A stretch of 13,931 nucleotides of DNA, taken from DATDRS01 sp035291605. Lineage in GTDB: Bacteria > Chloroflexota > Anaerolineae > Anaerolineales > UBA6663. Of this stretch, positions 1 through 5,703 are shown one piece after another. Position 1 is the first letter of the stretch. Every line of letters starts with the position of its first letter. The notes under the pieces are model-generated. The model saw only the letters and a list, made by a program, of their open reading frames with translations, did not search any database and was not told the origin of the DNA. Where the stretch lies: positions 1 to 13,931 of the forward strand of contig DATDRS010000123.1 of NCBI GenBank assembly GCA_035291605.1. Direction: 5' to 3'. Position numbers and translations under genes: made by a program.

Positions 1-111
1 CGTCTCGCAAAGCAGTTCACTCACAATGACAAGCCTCGATCCTATGAGGGCGTAATCGCCTGCTGCCCAGGTTTGCTGTTTCTGTCTCTTAATTTCATCC
101 GAATCGTTCAT
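1..111 (-). CDS. SAM-dependent methyltransferase, N-terminal part only (runs off the window)
   Basis: Reading the minus strand from the ATG at 111 gives 37 uninterrupted codons, beginning MNDSDEIKRQKQQTWAAGDY and ending LIVSELLCET-like at the window edge. The pattern T-W-A-A-G-D-Y-A-x-I-G followed by a helix is typical of the N-terminus of UbiE-like class I methyltransferases, just before the SAM-binding glycine motif, which here lies outside the window. The start is well supported: GGAGGAG sits 4 nt upstream of the ATG. The ATG lies about 38 nt after the GTTGGGC end of the attC site at 149-247, the usual spacing for a gene in the following integron cassette. The substrate cannot be inferred. 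The call rests on a short stretch, so the family is likely but not certain. Confidence 0.62.
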   Translation of the reverse strand, partial: MNDSDEIKRQKQQTWAAGDYALIGSRLVIVSELLCET

Positions 112-148
112 GATCTCCTCCAGGCAAAAAGTCTATGATCGGATAGCC

Positions 149-247
149 GCCCAACGGTCGCGTTCAGCCGCTCGCGTGAAGCGAAGCGGAACGCGAGTCG
201 GCTGCAACCGCGTGGTGCGACCCGTTCGCTCGAACCCGGTGTTAGCC
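149..247 (-). repeat. Integron attC recombination site (99 bp)
   Basis: On the minus strand the site opens with GGCTAAC (247-241) and closes with GTTGGGC (155-149), fitting the R''/R' core boxes (RYYYAAC and GTTRRRY) apart from one base. Between them lies a strong hairpin: CTCGCGT pairs with ACGCGAG, and CAGCCG pairs with CGGCTG, with one extrahelical base at 198. The end arm reads CGGCTGAAC, six bases, GTTGGGC, which is the L'-spacer-R' geometry of attC sites. The R'' arm is longer than usual and carries its own small hairpin (GTTCGAGCGAAC). The site lies just downstream of the gene at 280-1056 and just upstream of the next gene start, as expected between two cassettes. HattCI/IntegronFinder covariance scoring would settle it. 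Confidence 0.7.
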
Positions 248-279
248 CCGCTTTTGACCTGTGACGACTCGCCATTGCC

Positions 280-1056
280 TTACACGCTCTGCTTTTTAAT
301 GCCGCGTTGTTCCAAAGTTAACTTCGCAAACGATTTGCACAAGTCGGCTTGCTCGCGTGGAAGTCTTTGCCAAAGCATTGGGCGTTTTTGGTGTTGTTCC
401 CAAACGATTTGCCACAGGTCGGCGTTTTGTAGGGGTTCACCGTGTTTCGTGTGCCAATTTCGTGACCATCCGCGCAAGCCATATTCACCGGTAAGCACAT
501 ACTCTGAGTCGGTGCGAATACAAATGGGCGGCGGCGGAAGTGAAGGCACAATTGATAAGCCATTCGTGACAGCCATTAAATGTAGGCGACGCTCTTTGTC
601 TGTTGCGTTCTCTATGCCGCTGACCACTTCAACGTGCTCGTTTTCTGTGACTACAAATGCTGTCCAGCAATTCTGAACTGCAACGGGTATCAGGTATGCA
701 ATGTCGGGCGAAAGGTCAGTGAGCGTAAACAGAAATTTGGCTACAACGTTTACTCTCTCAAAATGCGGTCTTTGGTAGTCATCTCTTTCGCCGTGCCATT
801 CAACTGTATGAGGCTCAAAGGTGGAGTCGGCGGGAATGACAGTATCAGCATATAGCCCCACAAGGCAGGGCGTTTTGAGCAAGCCGACGACTTCCTTGAT
901 TCCCTGCGACGCCGTTTCTTCAAGTGTCAAGTTTGAAGTGCGCGCGAGTGCTTTTTCTCGACTTCGCGCTTTCATCAACGCTGACCAGTAACTACGGCCT
1001 GAATAATTCTGGGCAACGAAATAGATGTCTACTTTGGTGAGCGGCAGTGCTTCCAT
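280..1056 (-). CDS. Cassette protein with tandem, degenerate RNase H-like modules
   Basis: A 258-aa protein. Residues ~118-250 resemble RNase HI: the RTDSEYV strand (residues 181-187), the W-x(3)-W then G-x-P-x-x-N-x-DLW block (197-215), and a final helix with an Asp at 238. Of the catalytic DEDD set, the third (Asp183) and fourth (Asp238) are kept. The position of the first Asp reads Val/Ala near 125-127, the Glu is replaced by His159 (LHLMA), and the GHxGH-type loop before the last Asp is absent. Residues ~8-75 show a second similar pattern: strand VDIYFVA, a strand pair, helix with Glu46, then the LVGLYAD strand. I infer two RNase H-fold modules in tandem, both probably inactive as nucleases. 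The ATG at 1056 has only a weak ribosome-binding site. It sits in an integron cassette; its biological role is unknown. Confidence 0.65.
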   Translation of the reverse strand: MEALPLTKVDIYFVAQNYSGRSYWSALMKARSREKALARTSNLTLEETASQGIKEVVGLLKTPCLVGLYADTVIPADSTFEPHTVEWHGERDDYQRPHFERVNVVAKFLFTLTDLSPDIAYLIPVAVQNCWTAFVVTENEHVEVVSGIENATDKERRLHLMAVTNGLSIVPSLPPPPICIRTDSEYVLTGEYGLRGWSRNWHTKHGEPLQNADLWQIVWEQHQKRPMLWQRLPREQADLCKSFAKLTLEQRGIKKQSV

Positions 1057-1120
1057 TTACCAATCTTACTTCTTGCTGAACGACTCGCCTGAACTGACCC
1101 CGCTCGATGCTGGAACAAGG

Positions 1121-1245
1121 GGCTAACGGCGCGCATAAGCAGACTGGCGGGTCTGTGCCTCGGCCAGTCTCTGACCTGATCCCTCATCTTGTAAACAGTT
1201 AAGGATTGATGCGGCGCGGAGCCGCTGCATGATCCTGAGTTGAGC
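1121..1245 (-). repeat. Degenerate attC-like site at the right edge of the cassette
   Basis: On the minus strand the site ends CTGCTTATGCGCGCC then GTTAGCC (1127-1121), matching the L'-spacer-R' layout of an attC. A perfect 8-bp stem, AGACTGGC (1141-1148) with GCCAGTCT (1163-1170), forms the inner helix. A possible R'' box, GCTCAAC (1245-1239), fits RYYYAAC and is followed by a CATGCAG stretch that can pair with CTGC..ATG of L'. The total of about 125 bp is within the attC size range, but the left arm pairs poorly and contains an extra hairpin (GCGGC/GCCGC at 1211-1225). It may be decayed, or an alternative R'' may lie at 1204-1198 (CCTTAAC). Only the R' half is convincing. Confidence 0.42.
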
Positions 1246-1439
1246 TAAGCCGCTATGCCCTCAGGGCTGAACTTGACCAGACTCGGTTGAACACGCCCTT
1301 TGAGGGGAAAGTCTCTCTGAAAAATGCCTTTGGTGACTGAATTCTGGAAGGGAGACCCTTCAACTGATAGTATAGACCTGTTCACCCAAAAAACAACCTT
1401 GTTTTGCGCGACGCGCTGCAGTTGCTGGCGTGTCAGCAT
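1245..1439 (-). pseudogene. Truncated AbiEii-type toxin gene (start only), followed by unrelated sequence
   Basis: The ATG at 1439-1437 overlaps the TGA stop of the AbiEi gene (TGATG), the coupling usual for abiEi-abiEii pairs. The first residues, MLTRQQLQRVA, look like the start of an AbiEii nucleotidyltransferase toxin, which is normally several times longer than this 64-codon frame. From about residue 12 onward (near 1405) the sequence no longer resembles the family, shows no nucleotidyltransferase motif (GSxxD-like), is AT-richer, and contains a promoter-like element. I read this as a junction that removed the toxin body. The frame stops with TAG at the edge of the attC-like site. It could instead be a genuine short gene, but no family is recognisable. 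Confidence 0.45.
1369..1396 (-). promoter_or_regulatory. Promoter-like element pointing into the cassette array
   Basis: On the minus strand TTGTTT (1396-1391) and TATACT (1374-1369) are separated by 16 nt, a good sigma-70-type match. It would transcribe leftward across the attC-like site toward the cassette gene at 1056, about 300 nt away. It lies inside the broken toxin frame, so it probably arrived with, or was created by, the rearrangement. A perfect short hairpin (GAAGGG/CCCTTC, 1347-1361) lies just downstream. Sequence match only. Confidence 0.35.
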
Positions 1440-2212
1440 CAGCGCACGCCCTCTTCCAACAACTCGGCCAATGGAACATTGACGACGACGCGCCAGCGTG
1501 AGTGAAACTTTCCCTGCCTCGGCTGTCCCGGGTCGAGCGCGACCGGGCTGCGGGAGATCGGCAGACCTTCAACGGGATGCCCCAGCCTCTCCAGCAGGTA
1601 GCCCAGGCGTGAGGCCAGGCTTTTGTCCTCCATCCGGGCGGCATAGTCCGCCAGCAATTCCAGGTCGAGATCAGGGAGGGCGGCTCGCAGCGCCTGGACC
1701 ACTTCGCCAAGCCCGCCAGCATAGCGGGGCTGATCCAGGCTATCTACAATCACTTTGGCTTCGTCGGCCACCAGCACCGGAAGCGCGCCCATCATCTCGC
1801 GGCGGTAGCCGAAGAACTTGCGCGGCTGGAGCGTCACGTAACGAAACGTCTGGCCCCGAAACGTGACCGGGCGCTTCTTCCTGGTTGTGGCGCAGAATAT
1901 CATCTGCGGCGCCTGTGTGGTCAGGCCGTGGAAATGCAGCGCGGACCAATACGAGATGTAGGCCGGGTTGACAAGCTGGCTGGCGACGAACAATGGATTG
2001 GAGAGCACCCGCTCCGGCTCAAGGCCCAGCAACAGGTACTTGCCCTTTTCAACTTCGGTTACCAGACCCTCGGCCCTCATCCGGGCGACCAGGCGATAAA
2101 CCTGGCTGCGCTCCAGCGATAGCCAGTCTGCCAGCGCAGCCGGGGAGAAATAGAACAGTTCTCGGGCCTGTAACCAGCGCGCCGCTGAAATCGGGGAATT
2201 GATTCCTTTCAT
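1439..2212 (-). CDS. AbiEi-like antitoxin / transcriptional regulator of a type IV toxin-antitoxin pair
   Basis: 257 aa from the ATG at 2212 (MKGINSPISAARWL). An N-terminal winged helix spans about residues 10-65 (FYFSPAALADWL..ERSQVYRLVARMRAEGLV, then a KGKYLL wing). The central AbiEi domain shows YISYWSALHFHGLTTQ at 86-100 and a basic stretch RKKRPVTFRG. The C-terminal half is helical with LASRLGYLLERLG. In AbiE systems this protein represses the operon and counters the AbiEii nucleotidyltransferase toxin. The stop overlaps the start of the toxin frame, but that frame is truncated, so this is probably an orphan antitoxin. A longer frame begins at a TTG at 2281; I prefer 2212 because an extended -10 (TGCTATACT) lies between the two, so the longer start would not be on the transcript. 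Confidence 0.75.
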   Translation of the reverse strand: MKGINSPISAARWLQARELFYFSPAALADWLSLERSQVYRLVARMRAEGLVTEVEKGKYLLLGLEPERVLSNPLFVASQLVNPAYISYWSALHFHGLTTQAPQMIFCATTRKKRPVTFRGQTFRYVTLQPRKFFGYRREMMGALPVLVADEAKVIVDSLDQPRYAGGLGEVVQALRAALPDLDLELLADYAARMEDKSLASRLGYLLERLGHPVEGLPISRSPVALDPGQPRQGKFHSRWRVVVNVPLAELLEEGVR

Positions 2213-2241
2213 ACCCAATAATTGCTCACTCGATTTACAGA

Positions 2242-2250
2242 AGTATAGCA
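2242..2250 (-). promoter_or_regulatory. Extended -10 promoter of the AbiEi gene
   Basis: Minus strand TGC-TATACT (2250-2242) is an extended -10 element. No clear -35 is visible 15-18 nt upstream. A transcript starting about 7 nt downstream would give a leader of some 22 nt before the ATG at 2212. The same GTGCTANACT form precedes both Ppx/GppA genes in this window. Confidence 0.4.
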
Positions 2251-2372
2251 CGGTCTGACCTGAATGTGCGCGAGTCCCCAAAGAGCATTACAACCAGCAG
2301 GCTCTGCGCGACGGATTTCTAAGCCAGGCCGGAGATGGTAAGGAGGATGTAAGCGCGCAACGGCCTCAACTG

Positions 2373-2507
2373 TCAGCCGCGCGCAAAATCGGCGATCAGG
2401 CGCGCGATTTCGGCGGGCTGGTCTTCCTGCAAGAAGTGGCTGGCGTCTTCGAGGATGTGGATGCGTTCTGGAGGGATTTTGAGGTCGCGCGCGAAGGTGA
2501 AGTCAAA
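2373..2507 (-). pseudogene. C-terminal fragment of an alpha/beta hydrolase (haloalkane-dehalogenase-like)
   Basis: The minus strand encodes 44 codons ending in TGA at 2373, including PPERIHILEDASHFLQED followed by an amphipathic helix. ASHFLQED with its His is the catalytic-histidine motif near the C-terminus of haloalkane-dehalogenase-type alpha/beta hydrolases, followed as usual by a terminal helix. Directly upstream the frame hits a stop (2510-2508), and there is no start codon or room for the ~250 missing N-terminal residues. The fragment overlaps the end of the kinase-like gene by 5 nt. It is therefore a remnant of a gene cut by the event that placed the kinase/phosphatase cluster here, or by a deletion. 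The region between it and the AbiEi gene shows nothing else I can identify. Confidence 0.6.
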
Positions 2508-3282
2508 TCACTTCTTCCGTCCCGTCCACCCGCGCTTTGGCCTTATTCTTCTTTTTCTTCTTCGGCTTCATATCGCCCGACGCAGCGTGGCCCTGCATGT
2601 CGTCCACAATCGTCTGGATCGCATCGCGCAGGTCGGCGAAGACCTCCGGCACGCTCCGGTTGGCGTCCACCACGTGGAAATGATACTCCTGCGCCATCGC
2701 CTCGAACTGGTTGAGCAGCGCGGTCTGATACCTGGCGTAGTTTTCGTAAATGTCGTCGCCCTTCAAAAAGTCCATGCCGGACTCCCAGTAGTCAAAACCC
2801 CGGCTGTTGACGACGCGCGGGATGAGGCGCTCCAGGTCAATCTTGAGGTAGAAGACCACGTCGGGGATGAGCGCGAACCCCAGCACGTCGCGGATCCACT
2901 GCGGGTCCACGCCGCGCACCTGGGCGCGGGCGATGAGCGAATAAATGTAACGGTCGGTGAGCACGACGAACCCCGCGCGCAGGGCCGGGATGATCTGCTT
3001 CTCCAGCCGGTCCACGAAGTCGGTGGCGTAAAACAGGTTCATCGTCAGGTCGCCCATCGTGTGGCCGCGCTTGGCCTTCTTGAGGCCCGAGGCCGCGAGC
3101 TCGGAGCGGGTGAAGCCGGTCTCGACGGAGGCGTAGCCGTTGGCCTCCAGCCATTCGCGCAGGAGCGCAATCTGCGTGGAGCGCCCCACCCCGTCGGTCC
3201 CTTCGACGACGATGAGTTTGCCGGGCAGTTTTTTCTCCCGCAGGCCCGGCAGCGGGTGGCCGTAAGACAAGACGCGCGTCAT
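2503..3282 (-). CDS. Thymidylate-kinase-like P-loop protein with Arg in place of the Walker A Lys
   Basis: 259 aa from the ATG at 3282. That start overlaps the upstream stop as ATGA and has GGAGGATG 4-12 nt before it; an in-frame upstream extension exists but lies inside the neighbour. It has the thymidylate kinase fold order: a P-loop at residues 28-36 reading GTDGVGRST, the DR..K..I.PAL.AG..V..DRY core with DRY at 110-112, and a helical C-terminal half. The Walker A lysine is Arg34, unlike its tandem paralog. The AYQG-like nucleotide-contact segment after DRY in classical Tmk is not recognisable. The last ~22 residues form a lysine-rich tail (KPKKKKKNKAKAR). It probably phosphorylates, or only binds, a nucleotide or related phosphorylated substrate in the cytoplasm. 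Last gene of the phosphatase-kinase cluster. Confidence 0.72.
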   Translation of the reverse strand: MTRVLSYGHPLPGLREKKLPGKLIVVEGTDGVGRSTQIALLREWLEANGYASVETGFTRSELAASGLKKAKRGHTMGDLTMNLFYATDFVDRLEKQIIPALRAGFVVLTDRYIYSLIARAQVRGVDPQWIRDVLGFALIPDVVFYLKIDLERLIPRVVNSRGFDYWESGMDFLKGDDIYENYARYQTALLNQFEAMAQEYHFHVVDANRSVPEVFADLRDAIQTIVDDMQGHAASGDMKPKKKKKNKAKARVDGTEEVI

Positions 3283-4046
3283 CGTCCATCCTCCCCGGCG
3301 GGGGCCGTCATCGCATCCAGGTAGCGCCCGTGCAGCCCCTCCTTCGCCAGCACCTCGCGCCACGGGCGGTGCTCCACCTTCTGCGCGCCCCTCAGGTGCG
3401 CCTGGATCAGCTTGCGCACGCGCGCCTGCTGCTGCACCAGCGGCCCCGTCGCGTCAATCACGGTGAGGCCGAACTCGTCCACGATGTGCTCGTACTCGTC
3501 GAGGATGCGCCCCTGGAACAGGCGGAACGACTCGTACGCATCCTCGGCCAGGCCCACGTCCAGCCCGGCCTCGTAGTATTTCAGCTCGGGGCGGCCGACC
3601 AGGATGCGCTGGAGCGATTCGTCGAGCGGGACGCGGAAATAGAACGCGACCGTCGGGCGCACGGCGAAGTGATAAATCTTCCGCACCCACTCGCGGTCCA
3701 CGCCCCGGGCCACGTCGCGCGCGAAGGCGGTGTAGATGTAGCGGTCGGCGAGGACGATCGCGCCCGCCCGCAGGGCCGGGAGGATCTGGTGCTCGATGCG
3801 GTCGGCCAGGTCGGCGGCGTGGATGAGGGAGAACGAGGTCGAGGAGAGCAGGCGCTTGTCCTTGCCCTTCTTGGTCGTCTGCTTGACGACCGGCGAGGAG
3901 TTCCACTCGGTGAACGCCACCAGGTAGCCTCTGCTCACCAGCCATTTGTGCAGAAGATCGAGCTGGGTGCTTTTACCGGAGCCGTCAATGCCCTCGACGA
4001 TGAAGAGCTTGCCGCGCAGCGGCGCGCCGTCGTGAAGAGTGGCCAT
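3279..4046 (-). CDS. Thymidylate-kinase-like P-loop kinase
   Basis: 255 aa, starting at ATG 4046 with AAGGAG 7 nt upstream. Canonical Walker A GIDGSGKST at residues 19-27, a basic insertion SPVVKQTTKKGKDKR at ~51-65, then ADLADRIEHQILPALRAG and DRYIY at 101-105, as in dTMP kinases (DRY motif). The sequence after DRY (TAFARDVARGVD) departs from the classical S..AYQG, so the acceptor may not be dTMP. A long C-terminal extension with QQQARVRKLIQAH and HRPWREVL follows the core; the protein is longer than the usual ~210 aa of Tmk. It lies 21 nt after the Ppx/GppA gene and overlaps the next kinase-like gene by 4 nt, so the three are almost surely co-transcribed and translationally coupled. It is probably an active nucleoside-monophosphate-type kinase; substrate unknown. 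Confidence 0.78.
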   Translation of the reverse strand: MATLHDGAPLRGKLFIVEGIDGSGKSTQLDLLHKWLVSRGYLVAFTEWNSSPVVKQTTKKGKDKRLLSSTSFSLIHAADLADRIEHQILPALRAGAIVLADRYIYTAFARDVARGVDREWVRKIYHFAVRPTVAFYFRVPLDESLQRILVGRPELKYYEAGLDVGLAEDAYESFRLFQGRILDEYEHIVDEFGLTVIDATGPLVQQQARVRKLIQAHLRGAQKVEHRPWREVLAKEGLHGRYLDAMTAPAGEDGR

Positions 4047-4067
4047 AAGATTCTCCTTGAACAGGCT

Positions 4068-5597
4068 CTACAATGCGATTTCGAGCTTGCGACGAAAGGC
4101 CGATTCAAACAAATCTGCATTGCGTTGCGCTTCCCACACTTCGACGTTCGCTTCGGCGCGAGCGTGCGCCTGCACGGTCAATTTTACCCTATTCCCGCTG
4201 GCCTCGACCCGCAGCCCGGAGACAGCCTGTGCGCGGCTCCGATCCAGGTATTCCGCCAGACGCAGGCAGGCGCCCAGGCGCAGCAGGCGCTCCATGTCGC
4301 CTTTCTCGAAGACATCGGCCGCCGCGCTCAAAGCCGGCCGGCCCTTGCGGTGGTAAAGGCAAAGCGCAGCGATCAAAGCAATCTCGCGGTGCGAGTAGCC
4401 GGGCAGACCCGAACCGAGGATGATGTAGGCCGAATGTTTGTGGTGGTCGTAGTAATCCACCACCATGCCGATGTCGTGCAGCTGCGCGGCAGCCCACAGG
4501 CATTCGCGCTCCCAGCGCCCGTAGCCGTGCAGCCCTTCGAGTTGGTCAAAGAGCGAAAGCGCCAGCCTGGCGACGTGGTCGGCGTGCACGGTGTCATAGC
4601 CGTAGAGCCGCGCCAGATTCAGAACGGCGAACTCGCGCAGGTCGTCCGCTGCATGTCCCTCTGCGCGCCCAAAGAACTCACGATAGAGCAATCCCTCGCG
4701 GAGTCCCTGGCCCGAGACGAGCAGCGTCTCCGCTCCAGCGCGCCGCATGGCTTCGGCCACGACCATCGCGCCCGCGAGGATGATGTCAGCGCGGTCGGGT
4801 TGGAGGGCGGGGATTTTGCGCGCGCGCTCACTCACGGGCAGCTCCCTCAGGCGGGAAACCAATTTGTCCAGGCGGGCCAGTTCCAGCTCGTAGCCGTTCA
4901 TCAGCCCGAGCGGGTAACCGCGCAGTTCGCGATCAATTTTCGTGAGGGCGCGCACCGTCCCGCCCAGCCCCACAAATCGCTCGCCCTTTTCCAGTTTCAT
5001 CCAGTCGAGCATTTGAAGGGTGGACGCAATATGGTCGGCGAGGCGGCGCACATCGGACGCGCGCATCCGCTCGCCGTGCAGGTACAACTCGGTGAGGCGC
5101 ACGGCTCCCAGGGGTGAGGTGACCCCGCGCCGGAATCGCCCCGCCCGCACCCGGCTTACTTCCGCGCTCCCACCGCCTACGTCCAGCACGAGGCCGTGGC
5201 GCAGGCCCGTCGCGTGGATGGCGCCCAACGCGCCGAGGCAGGCTTCTTCCTCACCGCTGATGACGCTCAGTTTCAGGCCCGTCTCGGCGCGCACGCGCTG
5301 CAAAAACTCAGCCTGGTTGGCGGCGTCGCGCACCGCCGCTGTGGCGACCGGCAGGATGCGTTTGACGCCATTAGCCGCGCAGAACGCGCGGAACATGCGC
5401 AATGTTTCTATAGCACGCTCGACGGCCGCAGCGTGTAGAGTCTGCTCGGCGGCCATGCCCTCGCTCAGGCGCACACGGCGGCTGAGTTCATCGGTGATCT
5501 TGAAAGCCCAGCCGGGGGAGTAATGGGCCACCATCAACCGGGCGGAATTGGAGCCAAGGTCAATGATGCCAAGACGACGGCGGAGTGGGGAATACAC
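4068..5597 (-). CDS. Ppx/GppA-family phosphatase with C-terminal HD-type domain (paralog 1)
   Basis: 509 aa. The N-terminal actin-like ASKHA domain carries DLGSNS (residues 13-18), TAAVRDA (86-92), SGEEEA (114-119) with the catalytic Glu, and DVGGGSAEV (139-147). These are the hallmarks of exopolyphosphatase / guanosine pentaphosphate phosphohydrolase. The C-terminal domain (~325-505) is HD-like, with VHADHV at 337-342 and QLHDIG at 372-377, followed by YYDHHKHSAYII. Family members remove terminal phosphate from polyphosphate or pppGpp. Here polyphosphate or nucleotide substrates cannot be told apart. The start is GTG at 5597, seven nt after a TACACT -10 element, suggesting a leaderless message. 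It heads an operon with two thymidylate-kinase-like genes and is a clear paralog of the protein encoded at 8974-10515. Confidence 0.9.
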   Translation of the reverse strand: MYSPLRRRLGIIDLGSNSARLMVAHYSPGWAFKITDELSRRVRLSEGMAAEQTLHAAAVERAIETLRMFRAFCAANGVKRILPVATAAVRDAANQAEFLQRVRAETGLKLSVISGEEEACLGALGAIHATGLRHGLVLDVGGGSAEVSRVRAGRFRRGVTSPLGAVRLTELYLHGERMRASDVRRLADHIASTLQMLDWMKLEKGERFVGLGGTVRALTKIDRELRGYPLGLMNGYELELARLDKLVSRLRELPVSERARKIPALQPDRADIILAGAMVVAEAMRRAGAETLLVSGQGLREGLLYREFFGRAEGHAADDLREFAVLNLARLYGYDTVHADHVARLALSLFDQLEGLHGYGRWERECLWAAAQLHDIGMVVDYYDHHKHSAYIILGSGLPGYSHREIALIAALCLYHRKGRPALSAAADVFEKGDMERLLRLGACLRLAEYLDRSRAQAVSGLRVEASGNRVKLTVQAHARAEANVEVWEAQRNADLFESAFRRKLEIAL

Positions 5598-5604
5598 GCG
5601 CGAG

Positions 5605-5631
5605 AGTGTAGCACATCTCGCGCGGCTTCAA
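5605..5631 (-). promoter_or_regulatory. Promoter of Ppx/GppA paralog 1, probably giving a leaderless transcript
   Basis: Minus strand GTGC-TACACT has its -10 at 5610-5605, with an extended TG. A possible -35 TTGAAG (5631-5626) is 15 nt upstream, slightly short. Exactly 7 nt separate the -10 from the GTG start at 5597, and there is no Shine-Dalgarno sequence, so transcription would begin at or next to the start codon. The same layout precedes paralog 2. Confidence 0.5.
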
Positions 5632-5703
5632 CACCGACTGAATCATGCCGCAAATGGCGCACGTTTTCCCCCGGCAAAATCCGTGAGTGCGGCAGCCGCC
5701 AGG

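Larger units (their letters stand above)
149..1127 (-). mobile_element. Integron gene cassette carrying an RNase H-like gene
   Basis: The unit is bounded by GTTAGCC on the minus strand at 1127-1121 and by the attC at 247-149. The first seven bases (GTTAGCC) are the exact reverse complement of the R'' box (GGCTAAC, 247-241). This is the signature of a cassette that was circular, where both boxes belong to a single attC. One gene fills it, in the orientation expected (attC at its 3' end), with a leader of about 65 nt and an interval of about 30 nt between stop and attC. The cassette is clearly AT-richer than the rest of the window, which agrees with lateral origin. No integrase gene is visible, so this could belong to a complete integron beyond position 1 or to a cluster of attC sites lacking an integrase. 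Confidence 0.6.

Noticed and set aside
110..676. 188-codon plus-strand frame across the attC and cassette gene
   Set aside because: It runs through the attC hairpin and opposite the RNase H-like gene, whose motifs are convincing; no family resemblance.
2281..2372. Possible further attC site upstream of the AbiEi gene (CCTCAAC, GCGCAAC)
   Set aside because: Boxes miss the consensus and there is no stem structure between them, so I do not include the AbiEi gene in the cassette array.
2455..3324. 289-codon plus-strand frame opposite the second kinase-like gene
   Set aside because: Antisense shadow with the same biased composition and no motif.
3330..5117. 595-codon open frame on the plus strand, opposite the kinase and phosphatase genes
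   Set aside because: It is antisense to two well-supported genes. Its translation is rich in Arg, His, Ala, Gln and Val with no recognisable domain, which is typical of frames kept open by strong GC codon bias.
5598..5703. Small CxxC-containing peptide in the gap between propeller and phosphatase genes
   Set aside because: A frame with CAICG exists on the minus strand but has no start signal and overlaps the promoter and the phosphatase start; probably chance.
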